A stretch of 64,000 nt of DNA, taken from assembly GCF_014192115.1 (NCBI RefSeq), contig NZ_JACHXL010000002.1, positions 496,001 through 560,000 of the forward strand, read 5' to 3'. The translations under genes were made by a program, and so were the position numbers. The notes under the pieces are model-generated. The model worked only from the letters and a program-made list of their open reading frames with translations. It ran no database searches and had not been told where the DNA came from. Below are positions 32,714 to 42,765 of the stretch, in pieces (positions within the stretch are counted from its first letter, which is position 1; each line of letters begins with the position of its first letter). This stretch comes from Psychrobacter luti. Lineage in GTDB: Bacteria > Pseudomonadota > Gammaproteobacteria > Pseudomonadales > Moraxellaceae.

Positions 32714-33907
32714 ATGAGCAATCACAACGACTTGCCATTAAATAATGAAGATAATGCCAAAAATATGACCGAAAACACCGATACCAGTTCAATCCAAAAT
32801 AATGTTGAAACAAATGACGTTGAACAAAACCACGCTGAATTAGGCAATACTAGATTAAATGATGCTAAGCTAAATGTTGATAACACAAAAGATACTGCGT
32901 TAGAGAATAACTCAATAGAAGATAACGCGCTAGAAAATGACACGGCGATCGAAGAGTTCTTTTCACCCAATAATAATGCACATATGGCTGATGGTTTTAA
33001 AACAGGTTATGTGGCCATTGTTGGTCGCCCGAATGTGGGTAAATCAACCTTGATGAACCACTTGTTGGGTCAAAAACTGTCTATCACCTCGCGTAAACCA
33101 CAAACGACCCGCCATCGTATTCACGGTATTTTGTCTAACGATGAGATGCAAGCGGTGTTTGTTGATACTCCAGGTATTCATCGCAACGAAGTACGTGCTA
33201 TCAATGAGCGTATGAATAAAGCGGCCGTCTCTGCCTTGGTTGATGTTGACTTGGTTTTATTTGTCGTTGATTCTGACCAATGGCGCGACGATGATTTGCT
33301 TGTTTTACAAAAGCTTGGCGATACCAATTTAACTGTGGTATTGGTGATTAATAAAGCCGATACTTTAAAAGATAAAGGTAGCGTATTGCCATTGATCGAA
33401 ACCTTTAACGACAGTTTTGATTTTGCTGATATTGTCCCTGTTTCTGCTTTAAAGAATCAAAACTTGGATCGTTTGCAAGAAGTGATTGCCTCACATTTGC
33501 CAATCGCCGATCCTATTTATGATACCGAGCAGATTACCGATCGCTCAGAGCGCTTTTTAGCCAGTGAAATTATCCGCGAAAAAATCATGCGTAGTGCAGG
33601 TGATGAAGTACCATACGATTTAACCGTACAGATTGATGGCTTTAAAGACGAAGCCGCGCATATAGACCCAAAAACTGGTCGCCCCCGTAAAGCTTGCACC
33701 TTTATCGATGCGACCATTTATGTCGAGCGCAGTGGGCAAAAAGCAATCGTCATTGGTGATAAAGGCCAGCGTATCAAACAAGTGGGCATGGATGCGCGTA
33801 AAGACATGGAACAGCTGTTTGACAAGAAAATCATGTTAACACTGTGGGTAAAAGTGAAACGTGGCTGGTCTGATGATGAGCGTGCTTTGACCAGTTTAGG
33901 ATATTAA
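32714..33907 (+). CDS. era: GTPase Era with a long acidic N-terminal extension
   Basis: Ribosome-assembly GTPase that binds the 3' end of 16S rRNA. G1 GRPNVGKST (residues 104-112), G3 DTPGIH, G4 NKAD and the C-terminal KH domain (AIVIGDKGQRIKQVGMDARKDME) are clear. It has 397 residues where Era usually has about 300. The surplus is a 90-residue N-terminal tail rich in Asn, Asp, Glu and Thr with near-repeats (ALENNSIEDNALENDTAIE). ATAGGATT precedes the ATG at 32714, so the tail is probably translated; an internal ATG directly before DGFKTGY (residue 91) would give a standard Era. Confidence 0.94.
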   Translation: MSNHNDLPLNNEDNAKNMTENTDTSSIQNNVETNDVEQNHAELGNTRLNDAKLNVDNTKDTALENNSIEDNALENDTAIEEFFSPNNNAHMADGFKTGYVAIVGRPNVGKSTLMNHLLGQKLSITSRKPQTTRHRIHGILSNDEMQAVFVDTPGIHRNEVRAINERMNKAAVSALVDVDLVLFVVDSDQWRDDDLLVLQKLGDTNLTVVLVINKADTLKDKGSVLPLIETFNDSFDFADIVPVSALKNQNLDRLQEVIASHLPIADPIYDTEQITDRSERFLASEIIREKIMRSAGDEVPYDLTVQIDGFKDEAAHIDPKTGRPRKACTFIDATIYVERSGQKAIVIGDKGQRIKQVGMDARKDMEQLFDKKIMLTLWVKVKRGWSDDERALTSLGY

Positions 33908-33926
33908 TAGCGATTTAACAGAAATA

Positions 33927-33956
33927 GTATGGTGTCATGTATTTATGGCGCCATAC
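33927..33956 (+). other. Hairpin between era and recO
   Basis: A 12-bp stem with G-T pairs (GTATGGTGTCAT with ATGGCGCCATAC) and a 6-nt loop, followed by GTTTATAT rather than a full T-run. It may be a weak terminator or processing site within the operon. Confidence 0.5.
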
Positions 33957-33987
33957 GTTTATATCATCATTGCTGAGGTAATAATCA

Positions 33988-34755
33988 ATGCGTAACGAAG
34001 CGTTAATCGGTTATTTATTACATCAGCGTCCTTATCAAGAAAAACGCGCCCTATACTATTTATTTTCTCAGCACCATGGTGTCATCCATGGAATTGGCAA
34101 AAAAGGCGCACCGCTCTTTATGCCACTGCAACTTTTTGCAACTGGCAAACGCGATTTAAAAACCTTCAGTCAGATTAATATTGCGCCGTTAAATGCCATT
34201 CAAACGCTTATAGAGCAAAAAGATGAGAACGCTAATTTATCAGAGGCGCTCCATCATGAAAGTATCAGCGGACAACATCAATACGCTGCCCTTTACTTGA
34301 ATGAGATATTGTGGCGGCTATTGCCTACTGAAGATCCTATGCCGGTATTATGGCAACATTATCAAAACAGTCTACAGCAGCTTAAGCAGCCTTTAACTGC
34401 TGATGAGTTGCGTTTATGTTTGCGCCAGTTTGAGACCTATCTATTTAATGAATTGGGCTTTGCTTTAACATTAAAGCATGACAGCCTTGATCAACCAATT
34501 GAATCTGACTGCGTTTATCGATTCTTGCCTGATGTGGGTTTGGTGCCGATTGTCCATAAAGAAGATAACGAAAAAATAGTAGCACAAACTGTTTTTAAAG
34601 GTAGTGAGGTTTTAGTGATGGTAGAGCAGGGTATCTCTGCTATTACGCTCAACACTTGGTCGCGTTTACATCGACAACTGATTGATCATCTGCTTGATTA
34701 CCAGCCATTACAAAGTCGTTTGCTCTGGCAACAGCAACAGCGCTATCAATCCTAG
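33988..34755 (+). CDS. recO: DNA repair protein RecO
   Basis: Loads RecA with RecR in recombinational repair. The 255 residues begin with an OB-fold (EALIGYLLHQRPYQEKRALYYLFSQHHGVIHGIGKKG), typical of RecO, followed by an alpha-helical domain. The cysteine zinc site of some RecO proteins is not evident. AGGTAAT lies before the ATG at 33988. Position between era and pdxJ matches the conserved gammaproteobacterial order. Confidence 0.93.
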   Translation: MRNEALIGYLLHQRPYQEKRALYYLFSQHHGVIHGIGKKGAPLFMPLQLFATGKRDLKTFSQINIAPLNAIQTLIEQKDENANLSEALHHESISGQHQYAALYLNEILWRLLPTEDPMPVLWQHYQNSLQQLKQPLTADELRLCLRQFETYLFNELGFALTLKHDSLDQPIESDCVYRFLPDVGLVPIVHKEDNEKIVAQTVFKGSEVLVMVEQGISAITLNTWSRLHRQLIDHLLDYQPLQSRLLWQQQQRYQS

Positions 34756-34819
34756 GGTTTATGAATATTTTACACCCACTTTTTAGTAAATGATCTGGAT
34801 ATTATTGAAAGGATTTTTT

Positions 34820-35620
34820 ATGACCAACACAACGGTAGTACAGGCAGCTAATTTAACGGAAAACTTGGAGAGCAGCTTAAAAAAACCTCTGTTAGGGGTT
34901 AATATTGACCATGTAGCGACTTTACGCCAAGCAAGAGGTGTCAGTTATCCAAGCCCATTGGCAGCCGCTCTGTTATGTGAGCAAGCAGGGGCAGATGGCA
35001 TTACGATTCATTTGCGTGAAGACCGTCGTCATATTCAAGATGCCGATGTGTATGAGATTGCTGAGCAGTTGACTACGAGAATGAACTTGGAGATGGCAGC
35101 AACGACTGAGATGCTTGAGATTGCTCGCAAGGTCAAGCCATTTTGGGTATGTTTAGTACCTGAGAAGCGTGCTGAGTTGACTACCGAAGGCGGTCTTGAT
35201 GTCGCAGGACAGATGCCTTGGTTGACGGACTATATTGCCAAGTTACAAGCGGTCGGTATTAAAGTCTCTTTGTTTATCGATCCAGAAGATAAGCAGATTG
35301 CTGCAGCGGTAACTTGCGGTGCCGATGCGATTGAACTACATACAGGTGCCTATGCTGAGGCAGGTCTGGTCTGTAACATCGATAAGATGAATGCTGAGCT
35401 TACACGGATTAAGCAAGCGGTGCGGACTGCGCAAGATGCTGATAGCAATATGCTGATTAATGCAGGTCATGGTCTAACACGTGACAATGTCTATGCTATT
35501 GCCCAAATTAACGGTATATATGAGCTAAATATTGGCCACGCCCTTATTGCCGATGCCGTTTTTGTTGGCTTAGAGCAGGCAGTTATTATGATGAAAAATG
35601 CTATGCATCAAAGTGCGTAA
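34820..35620 (+). CDS. pdxJ: Pyridoxine 5'-phosphate synthase
   Basis: Condenses 1-deoxyxylulose 5-phosphate with aminoacetone phosphate derivative to form pyridoxine phosphate. The 266 residues include [43 protein letters not shown] and NAGHGL, all PdxJ signatures. I chose the ATG at 34820, preceded by AAAGGA at the right distance, over an upstream ATG at 34790. About 20 residues precede the conserved core. Confidence 0.96.
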   Translation: MTNTTVVQAANLTENLESSLKKPLLGVNIDHVATLRQARGVSYPSPLAAALLCEQAGADGITIHLREDRRHIQDADVYEIAEQLTTRMNLEMAATTEMLEIARKVKPFWVCLVPEKRAELTTEGGLDVAGQMPWLTDYIAKLQAVGIKVSLFIDPEDKQIAAAVTCGADAIELHTGAYAEAGLVCNIDKMNAELTRIKQAVRTAQDADSNMLINAGHGLTRDNVYAIAQINGIYELNIGHALIADAVFVGLEQAVIMMKNAMHQSA

Positions 35621-35642
35621 TTATTTTAACCTTATCGTTTTT

Positions 35643-36230
35643 TTACTTTCCGCAATCAGTAGGGTGGCTCGCATCAGGCTTATAAGTAACGCGACCGCCT
35701 TGACTGAATGAGATTTGATACATGGTGTGATTGTAGCTTGAGGTTGGACAATATTTGAAATGTCCGAAGTGGCCACGAGGCTTACCGCTATCGCCCCAGA
35801 ATTTAGTGTAATGGCGCTTATCTCCCACACGTAAATATAATGTACTATATTTAGGCTCTAAGGCTTGTTCTTCTAGCAAGTCATCGACTCCCAAATCAAA
35901 ACTTTTATTATTGTTTTTATCTAAGAATAATAATAACTGCTTATAACTATCTCTATCGCAGATAGCACCGTTGTTAGACAAGCAAACCAGCAAGTCTTGT
36001 CTTCTTATATAACTTTCAGCTTTCGCTAAGGCTAACGTATTCCTGATTTGACCTTCAATACGTTTCGCTTCCATGCGTGCTAACTGCTCTAAAATGTAAG
36101 GTGTCGCAATCGTTATTATGATGGCTAAGACTGTGATTGTTACGATCAATTCTACTAAAGTAAAACCCCGCTCATTATTTGGCTGAAAATGCTTTCGTTT
36201 ATAAGATAAGAATTTATATGATTTCATCAT
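35643..36230 (-). CDS. Type IV pilus FimT/GspH-like pseudopilin, orphan
   Basis: A 195-residue prepilin-like protein. The class III signal is clear: basic leader, cleavage site at Gly22-Phe23 (NERGFTLVELIVTI) and Glu27 at position +5, followed by a hydrophobic helix. The body has GspH/FimT-type features: cysteines at LVCLSNNGAICDRD and a C-terminal GGRVTY block. These minor pilins sit at the tip or prime assembly of type IV pili or type II secretion pseudopili. No other pilus gene adjoins it. It is convergent with pdxJ. Confidence 0.88.
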   Translation of the reverse strand: MMKSYKFLSYKRKHFQPNNERGFTLVELIVTITVLAIIITIATPYILEQLARMEAKRIEGQIRNTLALAKAESYIRRQDLLVCLSNNGAICDRDSYKQLLLFLDKNNNKSFDLGVDDLLEEQALEPKYSTLYLRVGDKRHYTKFWGDSGKPRGHFGHFKYCPTSSYNHTMYQISFSQGGRVTYKPDASHPTDCGK

Positions 36231-36794
36231 GATGAACTGCTACCTATATAAAGAGGTATGGCAATATATGAAATGTCATTGAGCAAGATTTCTAGCTTTA
36301 TTAATAATGTTCAACATCTAAAATGTTAATAACTTAAAATGGTGTCAACAAGAGACGCTCTTTAATACAGATAGAATAATGTTCACTAATGTGAATATAA
36401 ACTAAATATATGTCTAGTGTCAAAAAATGTTTCAATTCGTGAATGAGCAGTTTTATCAATAGAGAAAACTAAGGTTTTGTATTAAAATAAACCCAAACAA
36501 TAGGTATGATTCGTTTCATCACCTATTGCGACCTAACATACAAAAGATAAAAAGTGTAAGGTGTGTTAGTTCTCAGTAAGTTAAGCTAGCTAATGTGTTT
36601 TAGTTATGACATTATCGTGTAATAATGTGTAGCTGGTTAACGAAAAAAGTTGTAAACTGAATTGATAATCGCTAAGCTACTTCTTAATTGGTTTTGCTTT
36701 GTAATTTCAAATTCGTAAATGATGTCTATTTTCAGCCATCTTGAGAAGCGGTTTTGCTTAACGCATTACTAAAATTATCCTTTGGAGGAAGTTC
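36231..36794. promoter_or_regulatory. 564-bp upstream region of the OmpA-family gene
   Basis: AT-rich divergent spacer. It holds an inverted repeat CAATAGGT (36498-36505) with ACCTATTG (36521-36528) and a near-repeat CTAACATAC with GTGTGTTAG (about 36533-36570). No ORF is convincing. Length and structure suggest a regulated promoter or a long 5' leader, common for abundant porin mRNAs. Confidence 0.45.
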
Positions 36795-37973
36795 ATGAAA
36801 TTAAATAAAATTGCTTTGGCATTGTTTGCCATCACAGCGGCCCCACTAGCAGCAAATGCTGGTGTTACTATTAGCCCATTACTTTTAGGTTATCATTACA
36901 GCGAAGGTGCTGATGATGAGCAATTAGAAGTTATGGGTGCTACAGATGGAAATAAATACTACAAAGAAAATGGTCTTTATACTGGTGCTGCATTAGGTAT
37001 TGAGCTAACTCCATCTACTCAGTTCCAAGTAGAATATGGTGTATCAAATACTGATGCTGTTAACGCTGCCGGCACTGTTACTAATGACGCTGAACAAGAA
37101 ATGATTTCTGGTAACTTCTTGATCGGTTTTGAAGAGTTCAGTGGCTATACGGATAACGCATTTAAACCATATGTATTAGTTGGTGCTGGTCAATCTAAAA
37201 TTGAAGTTGAAGACGCAGCTGGTAACTTTCTTACCGGCTCTAAAGATACCATTGGTAACTTAGGTCTAGGTGCTATGTATCGTATCAATGATGCCCTAAG
37301 CCTACGTGGTGAAGGCCGTGCGATTCATAACTTTGATAACAACTGGTGGGAAGGCATGGCTTTGGCCGGTCTAGAGGTTGTATTAGGTGGTCATTTAGCA
37401 CCTACAGTAGCTGTTCCGCCAATGGAAGAGCCTAACGTAATGACTCCACCAATCGTTGTTGTTGAGTCTGATCTTGATTCTGACGGCGATGGCGTACCTG
37501 ATAGCATCGATGCATGCCCAGGCACTCCAATGAACGTAGTAGTTGATGAGCGCGGTTGCCCAGTACCAGTAGATATTACTGATGAGCTAAAAATGGAGCT
37601 ACGTGTATTCTTTGATAACGACAAATCAGCTATCAAAAACCAATACAAACCAGAAATCGCTAAAGTTGCAGAGAAGATGCGTGAGTATCCTAACTCTACA
37701 GCACGTGTAGAAGGTCATGCTTCTAAAACTGGTCCTTCAGCACGTTATAACCAACGTCTATCTGAAGCTCGTGCTGTCGCTGTGAAATCTATGTTGACTA
37801 ACGAATTTGGTATCGCACCAAACCGTCTATCAACAGTTGGTTATGGTTATGACCAACCAATCGCTGACAACAACACTGAAGAAGGTCGCGCTATGAACCG
37901 TCGTGTATATGCCATCATCACTGGTGACAAAACCATGACTGTTGAACAAACTAAAGATATGGTTGTTCAATAA
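36795..37973 (+). CDS. OmpA-family outer-membrane porin
   Basis: Outer-membrane protein of 392 residues that links the membrane to peptidoglycan. Signal peptide 1-22 (cut after AANA). Residues 23-200 form a beta-barrel of alternating strands. A proline-rich linker follows, then a calcium-binding thrombospondin type-3-like repeat (DLDSDGDGVPDSIDACPGTP). The OmpA C-terminal domain (about 265-380) has VEGHASKTGPSARYNQRLSEARA. GGAGGAAG precedes the ATG. Codon use is strongly biased, as in a highly expressed gene. It is monocistronic with a strong terminator. Confidence 0.95.
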   Translation: MKLNKIALALFAITAAPLAANAGVTISPLLLGYHYSEGADDEQLEVMGATDGNKYYKENGLYTGAALGIELTPSTQFQVEYGVSNTDAVNAAGTVTNDAEQEMISGNFLIGFEEFSGYTDNAFKPYVLVGAGQSKIEVEDAAGNFLTGSKDTIGNLGLGAMYRINDALSLRGEGRAIHNFDNNWWEGMALAGLEVVLGGHLAPTVAVPPMEEPNVMTPPIVVVESDLDSDGDGVPDSIDACPGTPMNVVVDERGCPVPVDITDELKMELRVFFDNDKSAIKNQYKPEIAKVAEKMREYPNSTARVEGHASKTGPSARYNQRLSEARAVAVKSMLTNEFGIAPNRLSTVGYGYDQPIADNNTEEGRAMNRRVYAIITGDKTMTVEQTKDMVVQ

Positions 37974-38329
37974 GTAATAGCTAGTTGATTATGTTGTAAA
38001 GTAATTAGTTACAAAAAAAGCCACCCATTGGGTGGCTTTTTTTTATTGATGTATTGAGAAAAGCAAGTTATTACATAAATTTATCTAGCAATAATGTTAT
38101 ACTAGCTACCGAAACATTCTGTAAATTGACAGAATGTACATTAGCATAGCTATCTGTACGATGAATTTATCAGTGTAGATATATGATTATATTGAAATTA
38201 TTAGATTAACCCAACCTATTGTACGGACTTCTAAAAGTAAGTATTCAATATCTATCTGATTGATGATAAAAGTTTATCCAGCGGCGCTTATTGCTACTGC
38301 ATTTTTTTAAGACGAAACGAGCATTTTAT
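37974..38329 (+). other. Intergenic region between the OmpA-family gene and typA
   Basis: 356 bp holding the OmpA-gene terminator at its left end and the leader of typA. A perfect 9-bp inverted repeat ACATTCTGT/ACAGAATGT lies at 38114-38137, of unknown role. Confidence 0.5.
38013..38044 (+). terminator. Terminator of the OmpA-family gene
   Basis: AAAAAAGCCACCC, ATT loop, GGGTGGCTTTTTTTTT; strong G+C stem with a long T-run, 40 nt after the stop. Confidence 0.95.
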
Positions 38330-40177
38330 ATGGCGAACGATATCAAACACCTGCGTAACATTGCAATTATTGCCCACGTTGACCACGGTAAGACAACTTT
38401 GGTTGATAAGCTATTACATCAATCTGGTACTTTTGGCGATCGTGCAAACATTGCTGAACGTGCAATGGATTCAGGTGATATTGAGCAAGAGCGTGGTATT
38501 ACCATCTTGGCAAAAAATACAGCTATCCGCTGGACAGATGATACTGATGGCACTGAGTACCGTATTAACATTGTTGATACCCCAGGTCACGCAGATTTTG
38601 GTGGTGAAGTTGAGCGTGTTATGTCAATGGTTGACTGCGTACTGCTAGTAGTTGACGGCGTTGATGGCCCGATGCCACAAACGCGTTTTGTGACTCAAAA
38701 AGCATTCGAGCAAGGTTTAAAACCAATTGTTGTTATTAACAAGATTGACCGTCCAGGTTCACGTCCTGACTGGGTAATGGATCAAATATTTGATTTGTTT
38801 GATAACCTTGGTGCGACTGATGAGCAATTAGATTTCCCAGTTGTTTATGCCTCAGCATTGAATGGTATTGCTGGCCTAGAAGCAGACAACTTAGCGGATG
38901 ATATGACGCCGTTGTTTAAAACCATCGTTGATGTTGTGCAGCCTCCACAGGTTGACGCAGATGCACCATTCCGTATGCAAATCTCAAGCCTTGATTACAA
39001 CAGCTTTGTAGGTGTTATCGGTATTGGCCGTATTCAGCGCGGTAAAGTAAAAACCAATACTCAAGTAACTGTCATTGATAAAAATGGCGATACTCGTAAT
39101 GGTCGTATTCTAAAAATTATGGGCTATCATGGTCTCGATCGTATTGATGTAGAAGATGCACAAGCGGGTGATATCGTTTGTATTACTGGTATCGATGCGC
39201 TTAATATTTCAGATACAATTTGTGATCCTAGCGCTGTTGAAGCATTGCCAGCGTTGACTGTTGATGAGCCAACCGTATCTATGAATTTCCAAGTAAACAA
39301 TTCACCGTTTGCTGGTCGTGAAGGTAAGTTTGTGACCTCACGTAATATTCGTGAGCGTCTTGAGCGTGAATTGATTCATAACGTGGCACTACGTGTAGAA
39401 GACACTGAGTCTCCTGATAAATTTAAAGTATCAGGTCGTGGTGAGCTTCATCTGTCTGTATTGATTGAAAACATGCGCCGTGAAGGTTTTGAGATGGGTG
39501 TTTCAGGCCCAGAAGTTATCGTTAAAGAAGTTGATGGTAAGCTCCAAGAGCCGTATGAAAACGTTGTTTTCGATATCGAAGACGCGCATCAAGGTCCTAT
39601 CATGGAGCAGGTTGGCTTGCGTAAGGGCGAGATGACTAATATGGAGCTTGATGGTAAAGGTCGTATGCGTATCGAAGCGACAATGCCAGCACGTGGTTTG
39701 ATTGGTTTCCGTTCAGAGTTCCTAACCTTAACGTCAGGTACAGGTATCATGACGTCAAGCTTCTCACATTACGGTCCACAGAAAGTTGGTGAAGTTGGTG
39801 CTCGCTCTAATGGTGTCTTGGTTTCTATGGCGAAGGGTGTTTGCCTAGGTTTTGCGCTATTTAACCTACAAAAACGCGGTAAGTTGTTTGCTGAGCCACA
39901 GCTTGAAGTATATGAAGGTATGATTGTTGGCCTGAACTCACGTAACGATGACATGGCAGTTAACCCGACGACGGCTAAGCAGTTGACCAACGTCCGTGCC
40001 AGTGGTACTGATGAAGCGCTAACTCTAACACCAGCGGTTAAGTTCACCCTAGAGCAAGCACTTGAATTTATTCAGGATGATGAGCTTGTAGAAGTAACGC
40101 CGAAGGCAATTCGTCTTCGTAAGCGCTACTTGACTGAAAGTGAGCGTAAGCGTCACGGTCGTAAGAAAGGTGCTTAA
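38330..40177 (+). CDS. typA: Ribosome-associated GTPase TypA/BipA
   Basis: Translational GTPase of the EF-G family needed for stress and cold growth. The 615 residues show G1 [10 protein letters not shown]2 [13 protein letters not shown]3 [11 protein letters not shown]4 NKIDRP, and the TypA-specific C-terminal domain ([23 protein letters not shown]). The ATG at 38330 ([14 protein letters not shown]) is chosen over an upstream TTG at 38291. It is monocistronic, with a terminator after it. Confidence 0.97.
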   Translation: MANDIKHLRNIAIIAHVDHGKTTLVDKLLHQSGTFGDRANIAERAMDSGDIEQERGITILAKNTAIRWTDDTDGTEYRINIVDTPGHADFGGEVERVMSMVDCVLLVVDGVDGPMPQTRFVTQKAFEQGLKPIVVINKIDRPGSRPDWVMDQIFDLFDNLGATDEQLDFPVVYASALNGIAGLEADNLADDMTPLFKTIVDVVQPPQVDADAPFRMQISSLDYNSFVGVIGIGRIQRGKVKTNTQVTVIDKNGDTRNGRILKIMGYHGLDRIDVEDAQAGDIVCITGIDALNISDTICDPSAVEALPALTVDEPTVSMNFQVNNSPFAGREGKFVTSRNIRERLERELIHNVALRVEDTESPDKFKVSGRGELHLSVLIENMRREGFEMGVSGPEVIVKEVDGKLQEPYENVVFDIEDAHQGPIMEQVGLRKGEMTNMELDGKGRMRIEATMPARGLIGFRSEFLTLTSGTGIMTSSFSHYGPQKVGEVGARSNGVLVSMAKGVCLGFALFNLQKRGKLFAEPQLEVYEGMIVGLNSRNDDMAVNPTTAKQLTNVRASGTDEALTLTPAVKFTLEQALEFIQDDELVEVTPKAIRLRKRYLTESERKRHGRKKGA

Positions 40178-40281
40178 TTATTGACAAAAATGATATTAAT
40201 CGTACATTTTGTTAAGAATTGAGAGAAGTATTCGATATTAGTAAAGATACCCTTTATTTATATTGAGTCAGAGTTATAATC

Positions 40282-40328
40282 AGCAGTATAGAGTGAGTCG
40301 AATATGGTTCACTTTATACTGCTTTTTT
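40282..40328 (+). terminator. Terminator after typA
   Basis: A 15-bp stem beginning AGCAGTATAGAGTGA with one G-T pair, 12-nt loop and six T residues, about 105 nt after the typA stop and before mscL. Confidence 0.88.
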
Positions 40329-40417
40329 GTGCCTGTTGTTTAGGAAGTAGTCTCTATATGAGATTAACTATTCGGCTATTTATCTGACCATAGATAAGAC
40401 TTTTGAGGATTGAAATT

Positions 40418-40861
40418 ATGAGTATGGTATCTGAGTTTAAAGAATTTGCTCTAAAAGGTAATGTGATGGACCTAGCGGTCGGTGTCATCATTGGTGGTGC
40501 TTTTGCGACCATCACGACTTCTTTAGTTGAAGACATTATTATGCCTATCGTCGCTTTCATTGCAGGCGGCGAAATTAACTTTAAAAATATGTTTTTCATG
40601 TTAGGCGACGCGCCTGAAGGCGTGGCCATGACTTACGATGCGCTCAAAGAGGCAGGTGTACCAGTTTTGGCCTATGGTAGTTTTATTACTGTGCTGATTA
40701 ACTTCCTAATTTTAGCGTTTATTATCTTTATGATGGTTAAAATGGTGAATAGATTACGCCGTGAAGACGAGGTAGAAGAAGCAGTAGAAGAGCCGTCAGA
40801 AGAGGTGCAATTGCTTCGTGAGATTAGTGCTAAGCTTAGCAATACTCACATTACGAAATAA
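40418..40861 (+). CDS. mscL: Large-conductance mechanosensitive channel
   Basis: Inner-membrane channel that opens under hypo-osmotic shock. The 147 residues have [39 protein letters not shown] (N-terminal helix and TM1), a periplasmic loop, TM2 ([20 protein letters not shown]) and a C-terminal acidic helix. GAGGAT precedes the ATG at 40418; the in-frame TTG at 40403 is not used. Confidence 0.97.
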   Translation: MSMVSEFKEFALKGNVMDLAVGVIIGGAFATITTSLVEDIIMPIVAFIAGGEINFKNMFFMLGDAPEGVAMTYDALKEAGVPVLAYGSFITVLINFLILAFIIFMMVKMVNRLRREDEVEEAVEEPSEEVQLLREISAKLSNTHITK

Positions 40862-40881
40862 AATCATTGGCTTACTGTAAT

Positions 40882-40913
40882 AAAAAAGGCTAACGATAAG
40901 TTAGCCTTTTTTT
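40882..40913. terminator. Terminator of mscL (also suited to the convergent gene)
   Basis: AAAAAAGGCTAAC, 5-nt loop, GTTAGCCTTTTTTT. It lies between convergent genes and is symmetric enough to serve both. Confidence 0.93.
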
Positions 40914-40944
40914 ATTGTCGATTGGTTAGTTCAACGATTATAGC

Positions 40945-41385
40945 TTATGGTGTAACTACCACATAGTCATTGGTATTAATTAGAATCTCTGAAGGACGAT
41001 CGACAACAATACGCACGACATTATTATCAACGACTTGTGATTTATAGTAATTGTCTTCGGCAACCGTACAGCCCAAGCAGCGTCCCATCGCATCCCATGG
41101 CTCAACGAATAACCTTTGCTGTGCTTGATCTGCATTGCCTCCAATCAGTGAGAAGGGTAAGCTTACGATATAGGCGGCGGTTCCCGCCACTGCAGCTACC
41201 AACTGTAAGGGTTTGCCGACAATCGTGTCTACTGCCATTGTCTCGTAAGAAGGGCCAAAATCAGTTTCATCAATTTCTATCGCTGCTAAAGCGGGCTGCA
41301 TGCTAGCAAAAATTAAGCTTACGCTTGCCATCATGGTCAGTAACTTATATTTAGCGGTGCGTTTCATGTTAGCTGGAGCACTCAT
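40945..41385 (-). CDS. Exported or membrane protein of unknown function
   Basis: A 146-residue protein with an N-terminal signal-like segment (KYKLLTMMASVSLIFASMQPALA, cut likely after ALA). A hydrophobic block follows (GKPLQLVAAVAGTAAYIVSLPFSLIGGNADQA) with EPWDAMGRCLGC. The block resembles a small family in Pseudomonas and Acinetobacter with a GxxxFxxSLPFxxxGGN pattern (from memory). Function unknown. It is convergent with mscL. Confidence 0.72.
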   Translation of the reverse strand: MSAPANMKRTAKYKLLTMMASVSLIFASMQPALAAIEIDETDFGPSYETMAVDTIVGKPLQLVAAVAGTAAYIVSLPFSLIGGNADQAQQRLFVEPWDAMGRCLGCTVAEDNYYKSQVVDNNVVRIVVDRPSEILINTNDYVVVTP

Positions 41386-41712
41386 AATAATATCCTAAAA
41401 CTCATAAGTAGTATGATTCATAGCTGCTGCTATTTCCACACAGAGGTAAATTCCCTATAGAAATAAGGCGACAACGATAGTTATTCTTAATATTACAGAT
41501 AAATAAACGGTTTGCACTATTTATGTAAATATTAGCACTATTAAAGCAAGATGTACGCTAATAAGCAACAAAAATGCGTAGGTTATCTGTATTAGCAGAG
41601 AGCTTTTATTATGAGTGACTCTAGATGAGTTTATGTAGAACTATAAATAAGCGGTCTAAAGTAACTAACCAATGCTATTGCTTGAAACATTTATAGTCTT
41701 ATTAAAAGGGGA
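41386..41712. other. Intergenic region, 327 bp
   Basis: Upstream region of the gene starting at 41385 and the tail of mutM. I see no ORF, RNA gene, terminator or repeat in it. Confidence 0.5.
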
Positions 41713-42699
41713 TTACTTAATATTGATTGGCTGACAAGCAGGGCAAAAAACACTGGCACGTCCATTAAGCTTAATGTTTTCTAGTAATGTGTCACAGTGT
41801 GGACAAGTTTCACCTTGTCTACCGTAGACATTTAAGGTTTGTTGAAAATAACCTGTTTGGCCACTGGCAACGGTAAAATCCCGTAAGGTGGAACCGCCAA
41901 GGGTTATCGCCTTCTTTAAAATCGCTTTGATATGGGCAACCAAAGTCACTATTTGCTCATAGGAAACTTGATGAGCGGGCACGGCCGGATGAATGCCTGA
42001 TAAGTAGAGGCTTTCAGTCGCATAAATATTGCCAACGCCAACGACGATTTGTTGCTCCATAATGACGGATTTAATGGCGCGTTTAATCGGTTGCTTGTTA
42101 GGTGTTTTATTGGTCGTCGCTTTTTTAGGGCTACTTTGGTTACTGCTGCTCTGATTAACGATACTGCTATCAGAGATTGAATTTGGATTATTTGAACGTT
42201 GAATCAAATGATATAAGTAATCAGCGGTAAATTCTGCTGATAATGGTTCGGGCCCCAAATGATCTAATAGCTTAGAACCATAGTCTTCAAACCATAACAC
42301 CGACCCAAAGCGCCTTGGGTCATAGTAATGCAGCTGTGTTTGGGTATCATCAGTGCCACTAAAAGTCACCATCAAATGGTCGTGTTTACGCTTATCAGTG
42401 CCATAGCTGTGTTGCTGTAAGCTACCTGACATACCCAGATGAATCAACAGTTGACGCGGTGCTAAGTTCTCAGGTTGGATAGACGGATTGGTATTCGCAG
42501 AAAATAGAGGTATAAAATTCAGAATTAAATACTTTGCTCGGCGCTCGACGCTATCTAAAGTGTAATCAACCAGTTGAGTTAAATCATCAGGCATCGACCA
42601 GCGTAGTTTTGGTTGGAAGACTTTGACATTGGTGACTTGCTGACCTAGTAGCGGCGTAAGGCTGGTTTTGGTGGTTTCTACTTCGGGTAACTCAGGCAT
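41713..42699 (-). CDS. mutM: Formamidopyrimidine-DNA glycosylase
   Basis: Removes 8-oxoguanine and ring-opened purines and cuts the abasic site. MPELPEVE gives the catalytic Pro and Glu after Met removal. RRAKYLIL holds the conserved Lys, and the C-terminal zinc finger reads CPHCDTLLENIKLNGRASVFCPAC. It has 328 residues against about 270; the excess is mainly a Ser/Asn/Lys-rich insert at roughly residues 175-215 (SNPNSISDSS to KQPIKRA). It follows relA on the minus strand after 66 nt. Confidence 0.95.
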   Translation of the reverse strand: MPELPEVETTKTSLTPLLGQQVTNVKVFQPKLRWSMPDDLTQLVDYTLDSVERRAKYLILNFIPLFSANTNPSIQPENLAPRQLLIHLGMSGSLQQHSYGTDKRKHDHLMVTFSGTDDTQTQLHYYDPRRFGSVLWFEDYGSKLLDHLGPEPLSAEFTADYLYHLIQRSNNPNSISDSSIVNQSSSNQSSPKKATTNKTPNKQPIKRAIKSVIMEQQIVVGVGNIYATESLYLSGIHPAVPAHQVSYEQIVTLVAHIKAILKKAITLGGSTLRDFTVASGQTGYFQQTLNVYGRQGETCPHCDTLLENIKLNGRASVFCPACQPINIK

Positions 42700-42765
42700 A
42701 GTATTTCTTATGAAAACTCTATTATGGATTAAAGGTGTTCTTGGAAAATTGTGCTGACTTAATAA

